Source: Pedobacter lusitanus
GTDB lineage: Bacteria > Bacteroidota > Bacteroidia > Sphingobacteriales > Sphingobacteriaceae
NCBI RefSeq assembly: GCF_040026395.1
Contig: NZ_CP157278.1
Span: 5,394,001-5,458,000, forward strand
DNA: 64,000 bases
Reading direction: 5' to 3'
Part shown: one piece after another, positions 29,247 through 36,202 of the stretch
How positions within the stretch are numbered: the stretch's first letter is position 1
Layout of the letters: each line of letters starts with the position of its first letter
Made by a program: the position numbers and the translations under genes
Notes under the pieces: model-generated
Seen by the model: only the letters and a program-made list of their open reading frames with translations
Databases searched by the model: none
Told to the model about the DNA's origin: nothing

Positions 29247-30587
29247 CTATATCGGATTGGTCATTATAAAAGTGACTTTTCCCTTCCGCCCGTTGGAACC
29301 ATCAAAACCGTGGCGGCCATCCTGGCCATTTAAGCCAGCATTCCCATTTGGGTTCCCGCTGCCTCCGGTTCCACCAGTACCACCTTTGCCTCCCTTACCT
29401 CCGGATCCACCTTTACCCGGGATGTTAAATACTTTAATCAGTTTTAGGTATGGTGTAACTGCGGGCGAATAATTTATAATAATATTTCCACCATCACCAC
29501 CCGAATCGCCGTCCTGTCCCTTCCCACCATCTTGTCCGTTTCCGCCATCTCCACCCTGACCGGTTACTATGTCGGTAGTAGTGGTGGTGGTTCCATCACT
29601 ATTGATTACAGTTTTTATATTAGTTGAAACTGTTCCGGATGATCCCGGTGTACCCGGAGCACCATCAGTACCATTTAAACCGTCACTTCCATTTCCACCT
29701 TTGCTTGAAATAGCAATTGAACCTCCATTTGCGTTTACCCAATAATGATAAGTTTTATGTGTAGCGTCATTTTGTATCTTAATTTTTAACAATTTAGCAT
29801 TGATGACCGAATCGGGATAAATATCTGCCGTCACATTTAAATCATATGCTCTTCCATTTGATTGTGTATTGAACTGATAATTTGCTACATAATCGAGTAA
29901 AACATTAAGTGTATCAGTTATAGCGGTATTTTTAGCTAATAATGTTATTAGCTGTATTTTACCATTTTTAATTTGGGTAGGATCATTATCAATTTTTAAA
30001 TCGCCTTTTGATTTTGAAATATGAACACCATTAAACATGAAAATAAAATCTTTTAAATTCTTCTTAACCGGGGCCCATTTGTCAATAAACATTTTGTTGT
30101 CGAAATGTTTTCGCACACCAAATTGTACATGATCTCCAGGTGCTTTCGAAAAATTCCCCGTGGTTAAAATATTAATGTTTGTTTCATAGTTATATGGTAT
30201 TTTCTGTCTGAATAACCACTTCTCTTTTCCGCCTAAAAACCAATTTTTTGTGTAGACATTAACGGTTAGTGAATCTCCTTTTTTATATACTTTCCAATTT
30301 CCATTTATTTTAATTTTTCCATTGGAGTAATTGCCACTATCTACTTCTATTTTATATTTCGACCAATTATCAACGCCATTCAAAAATCCTTTGGTTTGTG
30401 TTTTTTGTCCTTTATCGGATATGACTACAATACCTATGGGTAACGAATTGCCTTTTATACGTAATACAGCAGGATCATATTCAAGAAGGTATTTTTGCAT
30501 GTCTGTTTTTGTGTTAACAGAAGGTGATTGGGCAATTACCGGCAAACACCAGACTAAAGAGACAAGACCCGTAATAATGAATTTCAT
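29247..30587 (-). CDS. Secreted protein with C-terminal collagen-like Gly-rich repeats
   Basis: A 446-residue exported protein with a signal peptide (MKFIITGLVSLVWCLPVIAQ). The first 290 or so residues are beta-rich and unlike any family I recognise. The C-terminal third has three blocks of Gly-X-Y or Gly-Gly-X repeats at about 297-318 (GSDGLNGTDGAPGTPG), 343-367 (GGDGGNGQDGGKGQDGDSG) and 391-435 (GKGGSGGKGGKGGTGG, GLNGQDGRHGFDG), separated by short beta-rich linkers, then a hydrophobic end KVTFIMTNPI. Bacterial collagen-like proteins can trimerise and act as surface fibres; whether these blocks form a triple helix is unproven because some are too Gly-rich. Function unknown. Confidence 0.8.
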   Translation of the reverse strand: MKFIITGLVSLVWCLPVIAQSPSVNTKTDMQKYLLEYDPAVLRIKGNSLPIGIVVISDKGQKTQTKGFLNGVDNWSKYKIEVDSGNYSNGKIKINGNWKVYKKGDSLTVNVYTKNWFLGGKEKWLFRQKIPYNYETNINILTTGNFSKAPGDHVQFGVRKHFDNKMFIDKWAPVKKNLKDFIFMFNGVHISKSKGDLKIDNDPTQIKNGKIQLITLLAKNTAITDTLNVLLDYVANYQFNTQSNGRAYDLNVTADIYPDSVINAKLLKIKIQNDATHKTYHYWVNANGGSIAISSKGGNGSDGLNGTDGAPGTPGSSGTVSTNIKTVINSDGTTTTTTDIVTGQGGDGGNGQDGGKGQDGDSGGDGGNIIINYSPAVTPYLKLIKVFNIPGKGGSGGKGGKGGTGGTGGSGNPNGNAGLNGQDGRHGFDGSNGRKGKVTFIMTNPI

Positions 30588-30682
30588 AGAATTGACAAGA
30601 CTAATAAACTTCGCTAAATTAAGCTATTAAATGACGAAAAAGTTTAAGAGCAGATTTTGAATTGAAGATGAAATTTTTGGGG

Positions 30683-31279
30683 TTAATCAGCTCTTTTTAG
30701 AATCCAGTTTAATACTGGGTCATTCCCTTTCTTATAATCTTCAAATGAAGGTTCTATTTTTTTATCCGGCAAGACCCCATTTGAATTTTTCTTTTGGAAG
30801 GTATAATAAAGTTGCGAGCAGGAAGCTGTTAACTTGGAATTGGGAAGATTAAACCATTTGATTTCCTGATAACCATTTGGATTCGCTCCAGTAATCTCAC
30901 CTACGAGTTTGGCATCAAGGCAATCTCTGAAATGAACAGCATTGGACATGCCGGCCGAGAATGTTTGTCTGCCGGTTATAACATAGTATTTAACACCCGG
31001 ATGTAGTGCGTTAAAGTTCAAAAACATTGGAAGCATTAGTTTTAATCCTTTATCAAAATTACCACCAACATTTAGGCGCATATCAATTATAATCTTATTT
31101 GTTGTTGTTTGATGATTGAGACTCGCATAAATGTTTGCTGTAATTTTCTCAAAATCAGCCCATGAAGGGTAGGATGAGAAATTAATATAGTATGTTTTAG
31201 AATCTATAGGCTGGTGACTGATGGAAGTTTCCTGTTCTTGCTCATTTTTTAGAAATAAATAATACTTTATGTCATACCA
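30683..31279 (-). pseudogene. 5'-truncated S41 family peptidase remnant
   Basis: The frame is open from a stop at 31280-31282 to the stop at 30683. Upstream of the first ATG (31081) it still encodes S41-like sequence (TYYINFSSYPSWADFEKI, NKIIIDMRLNVGGNFDKG), then TGRQTFSAGMSNAVHF with the nucleophile Ser, and a normal C terminus. The N-terminal domain of about 250-300 residues is absent and is not found in other frames beyond 31280; instead noncoding, repeat-rich DNA begins. This looks like a gene cut at its 5' end by a rearrangement. It might still be translated from 31081 as 132 residues but would lack part of the fold. Confidence 0.75.
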
Positions 31280-31327
31280 CTACATTCACCTCAAGTCGTC
31301 CTTAAGATTCTTCCCAGGCTGGAAACT

Positions 31328-31342
31328 GGATTCGAACCCTCG
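31328..31342. repeat. 15-bp direct repeat of the tRNA-Ser T-arm
   Basis: GGATTCGAACCCTCG here is identical to 31659-31673 inside the tRNA-Ser gene. The surrounding bases do not fold as a T-stem, so this is not a second tRNA; it could be an att-like remnant or chance reuse of the conserved T-loop. Confidence 0.55.
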
Positions 31343-31420
31343 TCGAAATTCCTGTTGTGTTCGTAGTAGAGAGGGTATCTCTAAATTTCAAGAGGTATTA
31401 AGCCATCGCCTGGAGTTTTT

Positions 31421-31553
31421 CTCGCTCCGCTCGCTCGTTGGGTCAGGTTTTTCTGGGGGATCCTCTTAAAAATGGATTAGCTCGCTGCACTCGCTGATCC
31501 CTTGAGGGGGGAGGCTTCAAACAGAAATGCGCTCGCTGCGCTCGTACGCATTT
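31421..31553. repeat. Cluster of three GC-rich CTCGCT-core repeats, two as hairpins
   Basis: Three copies of CTCGCTnCnCTCG lie within 125 bp. The second sits in an 8-bp stem GGATTAGC/GCTGATCC (31474-31500) and the third in a 7-bp stem AAATGCG/CGCATTT (31525-31553). The GC-rich cores stand out from the AT-rich surroundings and look REP-like. Confidence 0.6.
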
Positions 31554-31614
31554 TTTGGTTTAAAACCAGCCTTGCACTAAAGGAGTGCAGAACTGGTTTT
31601 AAACCAAAAAATGC
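31548..31614. repeat. Perfect 22-bp inverted repeat (long hairpin)
   Basis: Positions 31548-31569 and 31593-31614 are exact reverse complements (GCATTTTTTGGTTTAAAACCAG on one arm), enclosing a smaller GCACT/AGTGC stem. It lies just downstream of tRNA-Ser and could work as its terminator. Confidence 0.75.
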
Positions 31615-31639
31615 TACTTATCTTCGATAAGCAGCATTT
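31609..31639 (-). terminator. Hairpin just downstream of tRNA-Ser
   Basis: AAATGCT-A-CTTAT / ATAAG-C-AGCATTT with a CTTCG loop, six bases after the tRNA CCA end on the minus strand; probable 3' processing or termination structure. Confidence 0.5.
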
Positions 31640-31644
31640 ATGTT

Positions 31645-31734
31645 TGGCGGAGGAAGAGGGATTCGAACCCTCGGTACCGTTGCCAGTACGACAGTTTAGC
31701 AAACTGTTCCTTTCGGCCACTCAGGCATCCCTCC
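31645..31734 (-). tRNA. tRNA-Ser (anticodon GCU)
   Basis: A 90-nt class II tRNA on the minus strand with CCA encoded. The acceptor stem GGAGGGA/TTCCTCC pairs over 7 bp (one G-T), the anticodon stem ACAGT/ACTGT encloses loop TTGCTAA (anticodon GCT), a long variable arm is present, and the T-arm is GAGGG-TTCGAAT-CCCTC. It decodes AGC/AGU serine codons. It sits next to a scar region, and tRNA genes are common integration sites. Confidence 0.95.
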
Positions 31735-31801
31735 GTTTAAAATTGTTACCCGTTTTTCGGGATTGCAAATATAGCAATACAATCATTAAAACAAAAAAAA
31801 A

Positions 31802-33880
31802 TTAAACATTTTGTAGGTAATCTATACGCACATGATAGATGCTCATAAGCATCGTCTTGAATATCAGCTTTATAGTTTCTATGTCTTTTAACGTTAAATC
31901 GCAATTATCTAATTGGTTTTGTTCCAATTTGTAATTAATGATGCGTTCGACCAGATCATTTATGTTTTGTGCGTTAGGATTTTTGATACTTCTTGAAGCT
32001 GCTTCTACAGAATCGGCCAGCATTAATACCCCTGTTTCCTTAGAAAAAGGAATAGGACCAGGATAACGGAAGATATTTTCATCCACAAATTTCTCCGGGG
32101 AATTCTTCAGGAATGACTGATAGAAATAATCGACACGGGTATTACCATGGTGCGTTCTGATAAAGTCAATCACACTTTCCGGTAACTGATGTCTGCGGGT
32201 AATTTCAATCCCTTTATGAACGTGTTTGATAATGATCTGCGCACTCTGCTCATAAGGCAGTTTATCATGCGGGCTTAAAGTTGTATTCTGGTTCTCAATA
32301 AAGTATTGAGGATTCTCAATTTTACCAATATCATGATATAAAGCACCAGCTCTGACCAGCAGAGAATTTCCGCCGATTTTGAAGATTGCAGCCTCAGCTA
32401 AATTAGCCACCTGTAAGGAATGCTGGAACGTTCCCGGCGCTTTGAATGCCAGCTCTCTTAATAACTTATTATTCGTATTGGTAAGCTCAATTAAAGCAAC
32501 ATCAGAAGTTATTCCGAATACACGCTCAAAAGCATAGATCAAAGGATAAGCCAGCAATGATAAAAGTACACTGATAATAAAAGGTACAAAGTTGATCCAT
32601 TCTATATCATTAAATGAACCGTCTCTCAATAATGCAATTCCGACAAAACAGATAAAATAAGCAGTCAGGATAAATAACGCTGATAACAACAACTGCTCTC
32701 TTTTGATCAGATTTCTGATACTATAGATAGCAACCATACCCGCAGTAACCTGATAAAATACAAATTCAAAACTGTTGGGTACAAAGAAGCCCGCTATCAG
32801 AATAACCAGCAAATGAAGGTATAATGCCAGACGCGTATCAAAAAGTATCCTGATAATGATCGGAACGATACAGAAAGGAATATAATAAAGACTTGGCATA
32901 TTTAATTTAATAGACCAGGTCAGTGCCAGCAGCAGCATGGTAATAATTAACAGCAATAATGATAACTGCCTGTTATCACTGAATATATCTTTCCGGAACA
33001 TTGAAAGAAATACCATCAGCAAACTCAGAATAAACCCTACCAGCAGGATTTGTCCCAGGTAAACCAGTTTACTGTCGCCTATAGTTTTAGTCTGCGCTTC
33101 GTAGGTTTCTTTAAAAGATTGAAGCTTCTGGAAAACCTCATCATCAATCACATTATTTTTAGCAATAATCAGTTCGCCTTTTTGTACCATTCCACGGGTA
33201 GTGGAAAGACTGTTTATCGTATTATTCTGCACAATGGCAGTCAGTTTTTCATCAAAAACAATATTAGGCTGAAGATGATCTTCCACCAGATTCATAACCA
33301 CTTCTTTCTCTTTTACTTTGGTAGAGGTAAAAGTAGTATTGAAAAAATCCAGTGCAGTTTGTACCGTAAAGACATCCTGTGTACTGATTGTTTTCGTAAT
33401 GTTGTTATTCAGTAAAGAGATATCGTAATATTTCCTGCCTTTCTGATGTTTAGGATTTACCGCGATGATGCCTTTCTCATAAATGCTCTTCAATAATTTC
33501 AGTGAAGCAATCTTATTTGGATTTTTCTCTTCTTCAGGAAAAGCATTCCCACGCCATTTCACATCAAACTCATTCATGTAAGCTTCCTCTACAGCAGTAT
33601 ACAGTTCAGGACTGTAGCGGTAGATAGGAAGAACGTTTTCCAGAGCGTCCTGCTTATCAGTATTTACCTGCGGACTGGTTTTGAGAATTGCAAAGCTAAA
33701 CGGAGAAACCAGGTCTTTGTTTAACCAAACTTTACCTTTCTGAAACTCATACCTGAAACGCGGTTGTTTCGGTAAAAAGAACGTAATGATAAGTACGGTG
33801 AGTACCATCATAATATATTTAATATTAGATGAATACTTTCGGTAAAGGATTTTATGTGAATTCTTCTTGATTTTAGCCAA
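31802..33880 (-). CDS. pgpH: 7TM-HD (PgpH-type) HD phosphodiesterase, predicted c-di-AMP hydrolase
   Basis: Membrane phosphodiesterase of about 693 residues: an N-terminal cytoplasmic stretch and one helix (MMVLTVLIITFFLP), a large extracytoplasmic 7TMR-HDED domain, seven helices (about 310-500 of the long form), and a cytoplasmic HD domain with HDIGKIENPQYFIENQ. In PgpH this domain hydrolyses cyclic di-AMP. The frame is open up to an ATG at 33997, but that would overlap the divergent regulator gene. A TTG at 33880 beginning LAKIKKNSHKILYRKYSS fits better, with a TAnnTTTG element at 33903-33910. The neighbourhood contains K+ and Na+/H+ transport genes, fitting a c-di-AMP role (inference). Confidence 0.88.
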   Translation of the reverse strand: MAKIKKNSHKILYRKYSSNIKYIMMVLTVLIITFFLPKQPRFRYEFQKGKVWLNKDLVSPFSFAILKTSPQVNTDKQDALENVLPIYRYSPELYTAVEEAYMNEFDVKWRGNAFPEEEKNPNKIASLKLLKSIYEKGIIAVNPKHQKGRKYYDISLLNNNITKTISTQDVFTVQTALDFFNTTFTSTKVKEKEVVMNLVEDHLQPNIVFDEKLTAIVQNNTINSLSTTRGMVQKGELIIAKNNVIDDEVFQKLQSFKETYEAQTKTIGDSKLVYLGQILLVGFILSLLMVFLSMFRKDIFSDNRQLSLLLLIITMLLLALTWSIKLNMPSLYYIPFCIVPIIIRILFDTRLALYLHLLVILIAGFFVPNSFEFVFYQVTAGMVAIYSIRNLIKREQLLLSALFILTAYFICFVGIALLRDGSFNDIEWINFVPFIISVLLSLLAYPLIYAFERVFGITSDVALIELTNTNNKLLRELAFKAPGTFQHSLQVANLAEAAIFKIGGNSLLVRAGALYHDIGKIENPQYFIENQNTTLSPHDKLPYEQSAQIIIKHVHKGIEITRRHQLPESVIDFIRTHHGNTRVDYFYQSFLKNSPEKFVDENIFRYPGPIPFSKETGVLMLADSVEAASRSIKNPNAQNINDLVERIINYKLEQNQLDNCDLTLKDIETIKLIFKTMLMSIYHVRIDYLQNV

Positions 33881-33902
33881 AACGGTGATGGTTTTTATAG
33901 TA

Positions 33903-33910
33903 CAAAAATA
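33903..33910 (-). promoter_or_regulatory. Bacteroidetes -7 promoter-like element (TATTTTTG on minus strand)
   Basis: TAnnTTTG match 22 bp upstream of the proposed TTG start of the PgpH-type gene. It supports the shorter start; the -33 element is not clear. Confidence 0.42.
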
Positions 33911-33984
33911 AGATTTTTTAATGAATATGACCGTGTTACCAATTATTACAGGATTACCCTGGATTACATGTGTCTTATTATAAC

Positions 33985-33992
33985 TATTTTTG
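33985..33992 (+). promoter_or_regulatory. Bacteroidetes -7 promoter-like element (TATTTTTG)
   Basis: TAnnTTTG match 15 bp before the ATG at 34008 of the NtrC-type regulator; forms a divergent pair with the element at 33903-33910. Confidence 0.42.
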
Positions 33993-34007
33993 ATCAAAAT
34001 TTTAACT

Positions 34008-35339
34008 ATGCAGCAGAGTGTTCTGATTATAGATGACGAAAAAAAGATATGCAGTCTTTTGGCAAGAATTATAGAACTGGAAGGTTTTACTGTGTTTCAG
34101 GCCAATACAGGCAAGGAAGGACTTAAAGTATTAACTAATCAGGAAATTCATGTCGTAATCAGTGATGTGAAATTACCAGATATCAATGGAGTGGAACTGG
34201 TTAAACAGATCAAAGAAATAAAACCTTATGCAGAAGTTATCAATCTGACTGCTTTCGGAACAATCCAGGATGGAGTGAAGGCTATGCGCAACGGTGCATT
34301 TGATTATATTACCAAAGGAGATGATAATGATAAGATTATTCCACTGGTATATAAAGCGATGGATAAAGCAAAATTACAGTACCGGGTTTTCGAACTGGAA
34401 TCTAAAATACAGAAACAATATGATTTCACCTCCATATTAGGGCAATCCAAGCCCATTTTAGCAGCCATAGATCTCGCCCGTAAAGTTGCTCCAACCGATA
34501 CAACTGTATTACTTTTAGGAGAAACAGGAACAGGTAAAGAAGTATTTGCACAGGCTATTCATTTTGAAAGCCAGCGGAAAGTAAAACCCTTTGTGGCACT
34601 GAATTGCAGTGGCTTTAATCCTGATTTACTGGAAAGTGAATTATTTGGTTATAAACAAGGCGCCTTTACCGGAGCGCAGAAAGATAAAAAAGGTTTATTG
34701 CAGGAAGCAAACGAAGGAACCCTTTTTCTCGATGAAATTGGTGAAATGAATCTCGATTTGCAAGCCAAGCTATTACGTGTACTGGAAAATCAGACTTTTA
34801 TTAAAGTCGGGGATACCCAAACCACGAAAGTTAATGTGCGCATTATAGCAGCGACGAACAGAGATCTGAAAGCAGAAGCAGAAGAGGGTCGTTTCAGACT
34901 TGATTTATTCTACCGCTTATCTGTTTTCTCTATAGAGCTGCCGTCTTTGAATGAAAGAAAAGGAGACGTACTGCTGATTGCCAGACATTATTTAAAGCAA
35001 TTTGCCGCCAAAGTCAATAAACCTGATTTTACAATGGACGAACAGTTTAGTGCAAATCTGCTTAATCATGTCTGGAAAGGGAATATCAGAGAACTGAAAA
35101 ATGTCATTGAAAGAGTCGTCATCCTTTCAGATGGCCAGACACTTAATGCCAGTTTACTTCCTTATGAGTTTCATCAGGGAGCAGTAGAAGGAGACGGAAT
35201 GAAGATGGAAACTGTAGAGAAAATGCATATTATTAAGGTATTAAAATATACAGGGAATAATAAAACTGAAACTTCACGTTTACTGGGAATAGGATTAACC
35301 ACGCTCTACCGTAAACTGGAGGAATATCACATCTCCTAA
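34008..35339 (+). CDS. Sigma-54-dependent response regulator (NtrC/AtoC family)
   Basis: A 443-residue response regulator and enhancer-binding protein. Receiver domain 1-115 with acidic pair Asp9-Asp10 and phosphoacceptor Asp53 ([11 protein letters not shown]); AAA+ domain with Walker A GETGTGKE (171-178), GAFTGA loop (218-223) that contacts sigma-54, Walker [10 protein letters not shown]; Fis-type HTH at the end ([21 protein letters not shown]). The ATG at 34008 begins directly with the receiver; an upstream TTG at 33990 is less likely. No histidine kinase gene is adjacent, so it is an orphan here. Downstream genes with short gaps are an ABM protein and a YfiT-like protein. Confidence 0.95.
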   Translation: MQQSVLIIDDEKKICSLLARIIELEGFTVFQANTGKEGLKVLTNQEIHVVISDVKLPDINGVELVKQIKEIKPYAEVINLTAFGTIQDGVKAMRNGAFDYITKGDDNDKIIPLVYKAMDKAKLQYRVFELESKIQKQYDFTSILGQSKPILAAIDLARKVAPTDTTVLLLGETGTGKEVFAQAIHFESQRKVKPFVALNCSGFNPDLLESELFGYKQGAFTGAQKDKKGLLQEANEGTLFLDEIGEMNLDLQAKLLRVLENQTFIKVGDTQTTKVNVRIIAATNRDLKAEAEEGRFRLDLFYRLSVFSIELPSLNERKGDVLLIARHYLKQFAAKVNKPDFTMDEQFSANLLNHVWKGNIRELKNVIERVVILSDGQTLNASLLPYEFHQGAVEGDGMKMETVEKMHIIKVLKYTGNNKTETSRLLGIGLTTLYRKLEEYHIS

Positions 35340-35354
35340 AATCTATTTTGCAGC

Positions 35355-35645
35355 ATGATACTTGAACAGGTAATATTAAATGTTATACCAGGCCAGACAG
35401 ACGAATTTGAACTTGCTTTTAAGCAGGCACAGCAAATAATTTCCGGGATGCCCGGTTATATCAGTCATGAACTTCAGCGGTGTGTTGAAAGTCCTGATCA
35501 ATATCTCTTGTTAGTCAGATGGGAAACACTCGAAGATCATACTGTCGGATTCAGAGAGTCAGATGAATACCAGGAATGGAAAAAACTACTTCATCATTTT
35601 TATCATCCTTTTCCGAAAGTTGAACATTATATTCAAGTCCTTTAA
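35355..35645 (+). CDS. Antibiotic biosynthesis monooxygenase (ABM) domain protein
   Basis: A 96-residue dimeric ferredoxin-like-fold protein: MILEQVILNVIPGQTDEFELAF, MPGYISHELQRCVESPDQYLLLVRWE, FRESDEYQEWKKLL. ABM proteins oxidise small aromatic or quinone substrates or bind heme; the specific role is not visible. It starts 15 bp after the NtrC-type regulator and ends 10 bp before the DinB/YfiT gene, so the three probably share a transcript. Confidence 0.87.
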   Translation: MILEQVILNVIPGQTDEFELAFKQAQQIISGMPGYISHELQRCVESPDQYLLLVRWETLEDHTVGFRESDEYQEWKKLLHHFYHPFPKVEHYIQVL

Positions 35646-35655
35646 AAGATAACCT

Positions 35656-36195
35656 ATGGAAAATTCTCAGGAAAAACACACTTATCCTATTGGTCGTTTT
35701 GTACCAGCTGCGACCTATACCCCACAATCACTGAATGCATGGATAGGCTCTATCAGATCCGTACCGCTGCTGCTGGATTATTGTATTGAAAACCTGGATG
35801 AAGCACAGCTGAATGTTCCTTACCGTGAAGGAGGCTGGAATACTATACAGGTGATCCATCATATCGCTGATAGTCATATGAACGCCTATATCAGGCTGAA
35901 ACTCGCATTGACAGAAGATCGTCCGACAATTAAGCCTTACGAAGAGAAACTGTGGGCAGAACTGCCTGATGTTACCGACGTACCTTTAAATGTTTCTATT
36001 ACCCTGATCCATGCTTTACACCGCCGCTGGACTTCTTTGCTGATGCAAATGACAGATCAGGACTGGGAACGGGAGTATTTCCATCCTGGTGACCAAACCT
36101 ATGTACCGCTGTGGCAAATGACAAATATGTACAACTGGCACGGAAAACACCATGCTGAACAGATTTTGTCATTACGTAAACGGATGGGCTGGTAA
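35656..36195 (+). CDS. DinB-fold YfiT/BstA-like putative metal-dependent thiol transferase
   Basis: A 179-residue four-helix DinB-superfamily protein: YPIGRFVPAATYTPQSLNAWI, WNTIQVIHHIADSHMN and WHGKHHAEQILSLRKRMGW. The His residues of the second and third motifs form a metal site in the YfiT/BstA group, known as bacillithiol transferases in Firmicutes and also found in Bacteroidetes, some of which make bacillithiol. It likely conjugates a low-molecular-weight thiol to toxic compounds, but this is inferred from family. It converges on the CPA2 antiporter gene. Confidence 0.87.
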   Translation: MENSQEKHTYPIGRFVPAATYTPQSLNAWIGSIRSVPLLLDYCIENLDEAQLNVPYREGGWNTIQVIHHIADSHMNAYIRLKLALTEDRPTIKPYEEKLWAELPDVTDVPLNVSITLIHALHRRWTSLLMQMTDQDWEREYFHPGDQTYVPLWQMTNMYNWHGKHHAEQILSLRKRMGW

Positions 36196-36202
36196 AGCGA
36201 AA

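Larger units (their letters stand above)
31281..31644. other. Repeat-rich noncoding scar beside tRNA-Ser
   Basis: This gap holds no credible gene. It contains a 15-bp copy of the tRNA-Ser T-arm (31328-31342), three GC-rich CTCGCT...CTCG motifs (31421-31437, 31481-31496, 31532-31545), a perfect 22-bp inverted repeat (31548-31569/31593-31614) and a tRNA-proximal hairpin (31609-31639). It abuts the truncated S41 gene. Confidence 0.7.

Noticed and set aside
29257..29472. Proline-rich ORF on the plus strand opposite the collagen-like gene
   Set aside because: It is the antisense reading of Gly codons (GGN gives NCC), a shadow of the repeat region.
31328..31420. Possible second tRNA upstream of the truncated S41 gene
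   Set aside because: Only the T-loop-like 15-mer is present; the T-stem does not pair and no acceptor, D or anticodon stem can be drawn.
31421..31614. CRISPR array
   Set aside because: The repeated cores are short, unequally spaced and lie in hairpins of differing sequence; there are no uniform repeats with spacers and no cas genes.
33881..33997. N-terminal extension of the PgpH-type protein from the ATG at 33997
   Set aside because: It would overlap the start region of the divergent regulator and its own promoter-like element; the extension has no family resemblance.
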